Assembly (NCBI GenBank): GCA_963837695.1
Contig: CAWINZ010000005.1
Location: forward strand, 1,426,001-1,490,000
Origin: VRUE01 sp963837695
GTDB lineage: Bacteria; Actinomycetota; Thermoleophilia; Solirubrobacterales; 70-9
DNA length: 64,000 nucleotides
Reading direction: 5' to 3'
Below, piece after piece: positions 58,392-64,000 of the stretch; the first letter of the stretch is position 1, and every line of letters starts with the position of its first letter. The notes under the pieces were generated by a model, which did no database searches, was not told the DNA's origin, and saw nothing but the letters and a program-made list of their open reading frames with translations. A program made the position numbers and the translations under genes.

Positions 58392-58867
58392 ACCAGCCGT
58401 TGAACGACGAAGGTCTTGCTGCCGCGGGGGGTCTGAACCTTCACTGGCTTGCCGGGCTCGGCGTCCATCAGCGCCTGGCCGATCGGCGACTCGGCTGAGA
58501 GGCGGCCGGCGGCGAGGTCGGCTTCGGTCGAGCCGACCAGGGTCCAGGTGTTGACGGCGCCTTTCTCCTCGTCGAGAACCTCGGCGGTGCGACCGAAGCT
58601 GAAGCAGTCGGCGCCACCGTCGACCTCGACCACGACCGCCGTGCGCAGCCGCTCGCGCAGCCGCTTGATCTTGGTCTCGAGATGCGCCTGGTCTTCCTTG
58701 GCGATGTGGTACTCGGCGTTCTCCTTGAGGTCGCCTTCCTCGCGCGCGACCTTGATCCGGGCCGCCATCGCGGTCCGACCAGGGCCTTCTAGCTGCTCGA
58801 TTTCCTCGCGCAGGGCGACGATCCCCTCCTCGGTGATCGGCTCCCCACCTCCATTGGCGCCGCTCAT
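58385..58867 (-). CDS. greA: Transcription elongation factor GreA
   Basis: 160 residues from ATG 58867 (an upstream ATG 58879 would add 4). N-terminal coiled coil with the acidic tip RIKVAREEGDLKENAEYHIAKEDQ (D/E pair that reaches the RNA polymerase secondary channel), and the C-terminal FKBP-like domain (VGSTEADLAAGRLSAESPIG, KVQTPRGSKTFVV). Rescues backtracked RNA polymerase. Confidence 0.96.
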   Translation of the reverse strand: MSGANGGGEPITEEGIVALREEIEQLEGPGRTAMAARIKVAREEGDLKENAEYHIAKEDQAHLETKIKRLRERLRTAVVVEVDGGADCFSFGRTAEVLDEEKGAVNTWTLVGSTEADLAAGRLSAESPIGQALMDAEPGKPVKVQTPRGSKTFVVQRLVS

Positions 58868-58926
58868 CGTCGGCACCATTGCAGATGGGGCGACTTGGGC
58901 GCGATCGAGGCCGACGGCCGACCGGG

Positions 58927-59415
58927 TCAGAGGTTGGCGAGCAGCACGCCGATGACTGTCGCGACCACCGCGATTGCCGCCGACCAGGCGATCCGGGTCA
59001 TCGTGTGATGCAGCCCGAGTATTGCGGCACTCATCTGCCGCATGTCCTCGTGCATCTGCCGCATGCCCTCGTCGACCCTGTCGAACTGTTCCCGGCTCTC
59101 GGCAAGGTGTTCGCTTGCCTGGGTGCGGAGGCGCGCTTCGACGCCTGCGATCTCCTGGCGCAGGTTCCTATCGACGCTTGAGATCTCCCTCCGGAGTTCC
59201 TTGCCCTGCTCTTTGATCTCACCGCGCAGCTCGTTGGTGCTCGTCTTGAGTTCACCGCGCAGCTCTTGGACCTCCGACCGCAGGCCGTTGGCAGTGGTTC
59301 GCATCTCCATGCGGGTGTCGGCGATCTGCCCTTCGACCTGGTCGAAGCGCTCGTCCATCCGGTGGGATAGATCGTCGAGACGGTCGTCTGTCCAACTCTG
59401 CCTCATTGCCTCCAT
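58927..59415 (-). CDS. Coiled-coil protein with C-terminal membrane anchor
   Basis: 162 residues. Long heptad/11-mer repeats (EVQELRGELKTSTNELRGEI, KELRREISSVDRNLRQEIAG) followed by a C-terminal transmembrane helix (IAWSAAIAVVATVIGVLLANL), a tail-anchored layout. Similar in plan to the 70-residue protein at 48768. Function unknown. Confidence 0.65.
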   Translation of the reverse strand: MEAMRQSWTDDRLDDLSHRMDERFDQVEGQIADTRMEMRTTANGLRSEVQELRGELKTSTNELRGEIKEQGKELRREISSVDRNLRQEIAGVEARLRTQASEHLAESREQFDRVDEGMRQMHEDMRQMSAAILGLHHTMTRIAWSAAIAVVATVIGVLLANL

Positions 59416-59534
59416 GTCTCCATGCTAGGGAGCGAAGTGTGACGTATGGCGCGTTAATTGTAACTCTTTGTCACTGTAGACGAATGTCTGAGTTTGCGAG
59501 GTCCGATCTTGCCATGGTCTAAGGTCGGATTCGG

Positions 59535-59810
59535 ATGGCGACCTGCTCGCACCTCGACTCGATCGAGTACTTCGATCTACCGGGAGAGATCGCGGGCTGC
59601 GAGGAGTGCCTGAAGCTGGGGATGAGCTGGGTGCATCTGCGGATGTGCCAGGAGTGCGGCCACGTCGGCTGCTGCGACAACTCAGAGGGTAAACACGCCA
59701 CGGCCCATTTCCACGACGCCGGCCACCCGTTGATCCGCTCGGCCGAGCCGGGGGAGGACTGGAGCTGGTGCTACATCGATGAGGCGATGTTCCGCATCAG
59801 GCATCCCTGA
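59535..59810 (+). CDS. UBP-type zinc finger protein
   Basis: 91 residues. Cys/His-rich Zn-UBP domain: CSHLDSIEYFDLPGEIAGCEEC, HLRMCQECGHVGCCDNSEGK and HATAHFHDAGHPLIRS. Bacterial members are stand-alone and of unknown role, having no ubiquitin to bind. ATG 59535. Highly conserved residues are intact. Confidence 0.9.
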   Translation: MATCSHLDSIEYFDLPGEIAGCEECLKLGMSWVHLRMCQECGHVGCCDNSEGKHATAHFHDAGHPLIRSAEPGEDWSWCYIDEAMFRIRHP

Positions 59811-59827
59811 GCGGCAGGGGGGCTCCC

Positions 59828-61606
59828 TCAGGGCGCCTGGGTCTCTCTGGGAGTGACGATCGGGAAGGCTGGGTCGGGCTCGTCGAGCAGGCCGAGCAGC
59901 TCGCCGATCTTCGCTCCGTCGCCCTCGAATCGCAGGCGGTCGTTCTCGATGAGCTCGTCGATGGCGGCGGTTTTGAGCAGTAGCTGGTTGAACGCCTCGC
60001 GGTCGACCAGCAGCGCTGCGTCGCTGGGTGGGTCGTGGCGCCCGGCGCGGTGGCGGAGGACGCCGTTGCGAACGGTCAGCGCATGCTCCTCGTCTGGCTC
60101 GGCGATCACCCAGTCGATCCGCAGGTGGGAGTCCCAGGCGCGCGGTCCGTCGAGCCGGATCGCCATTGCGTCGAGCAGTTGGGCGACGGAGAGATTGGCG
60201 ACGATGTCGGGCGGGGCGGCGGAGGTCGGCGTGCCGGCGATGCCTTCGCGCAACTCCCTGGCGCCCATCAGAAAGAAGTTGCGCCAGGTCGCGTTTTCGG
60301 CGCCGTAGGCGAGCTGCTCGAGCGCATCAGCCTGCAGCTCTCGCGCCGCCTCGTTCTCCGGTTCGGCGAAGACGACGTGGTTGACGACCTCCGCGACCCA
60401 GCGGTAATCGCCGTCTTCGAAGCAGCGGCGGGCTTTCTCCAGCACTGCCTCGGCGCCGCCCATGAACTCGACGTAGCGGCGTGCCTGCTCGCTGGGCGGG
60501 TGCTCCCAGAGGTGCGCCGGGTTGCCGTCGAACCAGCCCATATAGCGCTGGTAGATCGCCTTCGTGTTGTGGCTGACCGAGCCGTAGAACTCGCGGCAGT
60601 GCCACTCCTCGGCGAGGCTCGGCGGCAGCTCGACCAGCTCGGCGATCTCGGGCCCGGTGTGGCCCTTGTTGAGCAGGCGCAGGGTCTGGTCGTGCAGGTA
60701 GGTGTAGAGGTCGCGCTGCTTTTCGAGCAGGTCGACGATCCGCTCGCGGCCCCAGCAGGGCCAGTGATGGCCACTGTAGAGAATGTCGGAGTCGGCGCCG
60801 AACAGCTCGATTGCCTCGTCGAGGTAGGCGGCCCAGATGTGCGGGTCGCGAACCAGGGCGCCGCGCGGAGTGAGGATGTTGTGCATCGAACGGGCGACGT
60901 TGTCGGCGACGCAGAGCACCTTCGCTGCGGGGAAGTGGATGTTCATCTCGGCCGGGGCCTCGGTGCCCGGCGTCAGCTGGAAGGTCATCTCGACCCCGTC
61001 GACAATCTCGGTCTGTCCGGTTGCGCCGATCTCGACCGTCGGCGGGATCAGGGTGATCGTCCCCAGCGAGGTGGTCTGCCCCAGGCCGGAGCCGACCTGA
61101 CCCGTGGGCCCGCGGTCGAGCAGCGCCCCGTACATGTAGCCGGCGCGGCGGCCCATCGCGGTGCCGGCGAAGACGTTCTCGCTGACCGCGTGGTGGAGGA
61201 AGCCGGCCGGGGCGAGGACGGGGACCCGACCCGCTTCGACCTCCTCCGCCGAGACGACGCCCTTGGCGCCGCCGAAGTGGTCGACGTGGCTATGGGTGTA
61301 GATCAGGCCGGTGACGGGGCGGCCGCCGCGGTGCTCGCGGTAGAGGGCCAGCGCCGCGGCGGCCGTCTCGGCGGAGATCAGCGGGTCGATCACGACGATT
61401 CCCTCGTTCCCCTCGACCACGTGCATGTTCGAGAGATCGAAGCCGCGCAGCTGGTAGAAGCCGGGCGCCAGCTCGAAGAGGCCGGCGATCCGGGTCAACT
61501 GGCTCTGTCGCCAGAGGTTGGCGTGAGCGGTGTCCGGCGGCTCGCCGTCGAGGAAGTCGTAGGAGCGCAGGTCCCAGACGGTGCGGCCCTGCGCGTTCTC
61601 GACCAC
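59828..61606 (-). CDS. Alkyl/aryl-sulfatase, metallo-beta-lactamase fold (SdsA-like), 5' end disrupted
   Basis: 592 residues from GTG 61606. MBL zinc motif THSHVDHFGG (about residue 104), ADNVARSMHNILTPRGALVRDP, and SGHHWPCWGRERI are typical of linear alkylsulfatases of the SdsA1 type; the C-terminal SCP-like domain is present. The true N-terminus probably is ATG 61667: that frame reads MSERDLEEARAR, but the expected continuation GLIAPFDPPVV is in the next frame, so one base seems to be lost near 61634. The annotated start is a fallback. Confidence 0.85.
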   Translation of the reverse strand: MVENAQGRTVWDLRSYDFLDGEPPDTAHANLWRQSQLTRIAGLFELAPGFYQLRGFDLSNMHVVEGNEGIVVIDPLISAETAAAALALYREHRGGRPVTGLIYTHSHVDHFGGAKGVVSAEEVEAGRVPVLAPAGFLHHAVSENVFAGTAMGRRAGYMYGALLDRGPTGQVGSGLGQTTSLGTITLIPPTVEIGATGQTEIVDGVEMTFQLTPGTEAPAEMNIHFPAAKVLCVADNVARSMHNILTPRGALVRDPHIWAAYLDEAIELFGADSDILYSGHHWPCWGRERIVDLLEKQRDLYTYLHDQTLRLLNKGHTGPEIAELVELPPSLAEEWHCREFYGSVSHNTKAIYQRYMGWFDGNPAHLWEHPPSEQARRYVEFMGGAEAVLEKARRCFEDGDYRWVAEVVNHVVFAEPENEAARELQADALEQLAYGAENATWRNFFLMGARELREGIAGTPTSAAPPDIVANLSVAQLLDAMAIRLDGPRAWDSHLRIDWVIAEPDEEHALTVRNGVLRHRAGRHDPPSDAALLVDREAFNQLLLKTAAIDELIENDRLRFEGDGAKIGELLGLLDEPDPAFPIVTPRETQAP

Positions 61607-61674
61607 GGGTGGGTCGAAGGGCGCGATCAGGCCGCGCCCGCGCCTCTTCGAGGTCCCGCTCGCTCATCGGTTCG

Positions 61675-62865
61675 TTATCCACCGGCGGCGAGGAGCCGCG
61701 GTGCCGGCCGGTAGGCGCCGCCGTTCTGCTCGCACAGCTCTTCCAGCAGGCTGGTGGCACTCCCGGCGCCGATCAACTCGGTCAGCTCCAACGGCCCGCT
61801 GGGCCAGTTGAAGCCGAGGCGCATCGCGGTGTCCATGTCGGCGGGCGAGCCGACCTCCTCTTCGAGCGCGAAGGCCGCCTCGTTGGCGATCTGGGCGAAA
61901 AGGCGGAGGAGGATCGCCGCCGCCGCCGGGTCGATTCTCGCCAGCTCGGCCGGGTCGAGCGTCGGAGCGTCGATGCCCAGCTCGGGATCCGCCTCGCGGT
62001 GCGGGCCGTCGCCGTACTTGTAGAAGCCGCGGCCGCTCTTGCGGCCGAGCAGGCCTTCGCCGACCATCCGCTCCTGGATCGCGCTCGGGCGCCAGCGCTC
62101 GGGCTCGCCGCCCTGGCTGTAGAAGGAGCGGGCGACGCTGAGGTTGACGTCGAGGCCGATCAGGTCGATCAGCTCGAAGGGACCCATGCGGAAGCCGCCG
62201 CCGAGGCGGACGACGCGGTCGATCGTGGGGGCGTCGGCGACGCCCTCGGCGAGCATTCGCAGCGACTCGAGGCTGAAGGGGCGGGCGAGGCGGTTGGCGA
62301 TGAAGCCGGGGCTGTCCTTGGCGCGGATCGGCGTGCGGCCCATTCGCCGCCCGACCTCGGTCGTCGCCTCGAGCGCATCCTCGTCTGCGCGCTCGGTCGC
62401 GACGACCTCGACCAGCCTCATGAGTGCCGGCGGGTTGAAGAAGTGCATGCCGACGACGCGCTCGGCATTGGGGGTCTCGGCGGCGATCGCGGTAACCGGC
62501 AGCGAGGAGGTGTTGCTGGCCAGGATCGCGTCCGGGCCGCAGGCGGTGGCAAGCGCCGCGAACAGTTCGCGCTTCAGCGCCAGGTCCTCCGGCGCCGCCT
62601 CGACGACGAGATCGCAGCCAGCGAGATCGCCGAGGCTCGCGGCCCGGCCGAGCCGGCTGCTGGCGGCTTCGGCGTCGTCCTCGCTCCAGCGGCCTCGCTG
62701 GGCGCCCTTTGTCAGGTCGCCGCGCACTCGCTCGACCCCCGCCTCCAGGGCCGCGGAGACCGGGTCGTGCAGCCGGGTCTCGTAGCCGCCGAGCGCGGCG
62801 ATCTGGGCGATCCCGGCGCCCATCGTGCCGGCGCCGACGACGCCGACCCGCTCGACCGCGGTCAC
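61675..62865 (-). CDS. 3-hydroxyacyl-CoA dehydrogenase
   Basis: 396 residues, GTG 62865. NAD motif VGVVGAGTMGAGIAQIAALG, ASNTSSLPVTAIA, catalytic His in VVGMHFFNPPALMRLVEVV, and two C-terminal helical domains (DSPGFIANRLARPFSLESLR; GFNWPSGPLELTELIG). Beta-oxidation step oxidising L-3-hydroxyacyl-CoA. Overlaps the enoyl-CoA hydratase gene upstream by 4 bases. Confidence 0.93.
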   Translation of the reverse strand: MTAVERVGVVGAGTMGAGIAQIAALGGYETRLHDPVSAALEAGVERVRGDLTKGAQRGRWSEDDAEAASSRLGRAASLGDLAGCDLVVEAAPEDLALKRELFAALATACGPDAILASNTSSLPVTAIAAETPNAERVVGMHFFNPPALMRLVEVVATERADEDALEATTEVGRRMGRTPIRAKDSPGFIANRLARPFSLESLRMLAEGVADAPTIDRVVRLGGGFRMGPFELIDLIGLDVNLSVARSFYSQGGEPERWRPSAIQERMVGEGLLGRKSGRGFYKYGDGPHREADPELGIDAPTLDPAELARIDPAAAAILLRLFAQIANEAAFALEEEVGSPADMDTAMRLGFNWPSGPLELTELIGAGSATSLLEELCEQNGGAYRPAPRLLAAGG

Positions 62866-63635
62866 TTGCCTTCGAACTTCGGCACGCGCTTCTCGAGGAA
62901 GGCTTTCATCCCCTCGACCCGGTCATCGGTCGCCATCGCCAGCTCGTAGAGCCGGCGCTCGTTCTCGAGGCCGGCGGCGAGCGCCGTCTCCTCGGCGGCG
63001 ATCACGGCCTGTTTGACGAGCCTGGCGGCGATCGGCGGCCGCTCGGCGACCGTGTGTGCCAGCGCCAGGGCCTCCTCGAGCCAGCCCCCGTTCTCGGCGA
63101 CTTTGTTGACGAGGCCCAGCTCGAGCGCGGCACTCGCGTCGAAGCGGCGCCCGGTGAGCACGAACTCCATCGTCCGCTGCTTGCCGATCACCCGCGCAAG
63201 GCGTTGGGTGCCACCACCACCGGGGATGATGCCGAGGGTTATCTCGGGCTGACCGAAAACGGCGGTGCTGGAGGCGACGATCATGTCGCAGGCGAGCGCC
63301 AGCTCGCAGCCTCCGCCCAGGGCGTAGCCGGAGACGGCCGCGATCGTCGGAGTTTTCACCGCCGCAAGGCGGCGCCAGAATGAGGAGGACGGGTGGGTGA
63401 GGGCTTCGGCGAAGCTGCGTTCGCTCATCGCCTCGATGTCTGCCCCGGCGGCAAACACCTTCTCGGATCCGGCGATCACGATGCAGCGCACGTTGGGGCC
63501 GGGGTCGAGGCGCTCCAGCTCGTTGATCAGCTCGTCCATCATCTCCGGCGAGAGGGCGTTGAGGGCCTCGGGCCTGTTCAGCCGCAGCAGGGCGACGTGG
63601 GGCTCGTCCAGCGAGGTCTCGACCAGCTCGGGCAT
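62862..63635 (-). CDS. Enoyl-CoA hydratase/isomerase (crotonase)
   Basis: 257 residues. Crotonase fold with the oxyanion hole VFAAGADIEAM and AVSGYALGGGCELALACDM, and a catalytic Glu region FGQPEITLGIIPGGGGTQRL. Hydrates trans-2-enoyl-CoA in beta-oxidation. ATG 63635, followed by the dehydrogenase, with an acyl-CoA dehydrogenase upstream: three successive steps of one pathway in one operon. Confidence 0.94.
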   Translation of the reverse strand: MPELVETSLDEPHVALLRLNRPEALNALSPEMMDELINELERLDPGPNVRCIVIAGSEKVFAAGADIEAMSERSFAEALTHPSSSFWRRLAAVKTPTIAAVSGYALGGGCELALACDMIVASSTAVFGQPEITLGIIPGGGGTQRLARVIGKQRTMEFVLTGRRFDASAALELGLVNKVAENGGWLEEALALAHTVAERPPIAARLVKQAVIAAEETALAAGLENERRLYELAMATDDRVEGMKAFLEKRVPKFEGK

Positions 63636-63639
63636 CTGT

Positions 63640-64000
63640 CTACTCCACCTCCATCGGCGTCATCGCGTTGATTCCCGTCGCCGCCCGGCCGATGATCAAC
63701 TTCTGGATCTGCGAGGTCCCCTCGTAGAGGGTCGTCACGCGGGCGTCGCGCAGGTAGCGCTCGACCGGGTAGTCGTCGACGTAGCCGGCGCCGCCGTGAA
63801 CCTGGATCGCCAGGTTTGCGCACTCGACTGCCGACTCGGTCGCGTACAGCTTCGCCACCGAGGTCTCCATCGTGTTCGGCTTGCCTTCGTCCTTGAGCAC
63901 CCCCGCCCGGTAGACGAGCATCCGCGAGGCGTCGCGCTTGACGATCATGTCGGCGATCATCTCCTGGACCAGCTGGAAGCGGGCCAGCGGTACGCCGAAC
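63640..64000 (-). CDS. Acyl-CoA dehydrogenase, 3' part (runs off the right edge)
   Basis: The C-terminal 119 residues: FGVPLARFQLVQEMIADMIV, SVAKLYATESAVECANLAIQ, VHGGAGYVDDYPVERYLRDAR and LYEGTSQIQKLIIGR, the conserved FAD-binding helix end of acyl-CoA dehydrogenases. The catalytic Glu region of short-chain members (LYEGTSQI) is present. Start and substrate-binding part lie beyond the window. Confidence 0.93.
   Translation of the reverse strand, partial: FGVPLARFQLVQEMIADMIVKRDASRMLVYRAGVLKDEGKPNTMETSVAKLYATESAVECANLAIQVHGGAGYVDDYPVERYLRDARVTTLYEGTSQIQKLIIGRAATGINAMTPMEVE

Overview
The window is a GC-rich (roughly 70 percent), densely packed chromosomal segment. Gene content (GuaB3-type IMP dehydrogenase homologue, DUF3352 lipoprotein, RTX-like secreted protein, S9 with a long acidic N-terminus, aa3 oxidase cluster, LAL-type LuxR regulator, frequent GTG/TTG starts with ATGA/GTGA/TTGA overlaps) fits an actinobacterium, most likely a Thermoleophilia/Solirubrobacterales-like organism. 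The taxon is inferred from gene content only. I see no phage, plasmid, IS transposase, CRISPR array, rRNA or tRNA gene.

Layout. 1-3.8 kb: 5' part of nadB, a coiled-coil protein and a GT4 glycosyltransferase (minus), then a Flp-like pilin and a VapBC-type toxin-antitoxin pair. 3.8-7.7 kb: a large LAL regulator divergent from an RTX-repeat secreted protein. 7.8-10 kb: rph, rdgB, CDF metal transporter. 10-16.5 kb: small proteins, tldD/pmbA, HU, LysM protein, D,D-carboxypeptidase, PfkB sugar kinase. 16.5-20.2 kb: guaB3-guaA and a polytopic protein with presenilin-like motifs. 20.2-20.9 kb: two gene remnants (GH114 and DoxX). 20.9-23.3 kb: MFS transporter and M23 peptidase (minus). 23.6-29.6 kb: rplM-rpsI-glmM-glmS and a DUF3352 lipoprotein. 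29.6-30.8 kb: Fic protein with an AT-rich operator. 30.9-35.7 kb: nnrD, CBS protein, alr, cca-like, infA. 35.8-41.1 kb (minus): glycosidase, ABC-2 exporter (two permeases and an ATPase), amidase with a small GatC/AtzG-like partner. 41.3-44 kb: secreted protein, zinc ribbon, GT4 glycosyltransferase. 44.1-55.1 kb: respiratory region with ctaC-ctaD-Usp-like-ctaE on plus and ctaA, a dihaem cytochrome c, small membrane subunits, ctaB and a second subunit I/II pair on minus. 55.1-59.8 kb: PAP2, flippase-like protein, trxB, greA, coiled-coil membrane protein, UBP zinc finger. 59.8-64 kb (minus): alkylsulfatase, 3-hydroxyacyl-CoA dehydrogenase, enoyl-CoA hydratase, and the 3' end of an acyl-CoA dehydrogenase.

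Two things stand out. First, the second oxidase subunit I/II pair (52738-55118) is full length but has lost every Cu-B ligand, the haem a3 ligand, one haem a ligand and most of the Cu-A site, while the neighbouring ctaC-ctaD pair keeps them all. It looks like a conserved oxidase scaffold without a catalytic centre. Second, the window holds four families of short palindromic repeats (here A-D). A (3 copies) and B (2 copies plus a fragment) lie inside reading frames without breaking them. C (3 copies) and D (2 copies) lie between genes and combine a conserved core with long self-complementary arms whose sequence differs from locus to locus.
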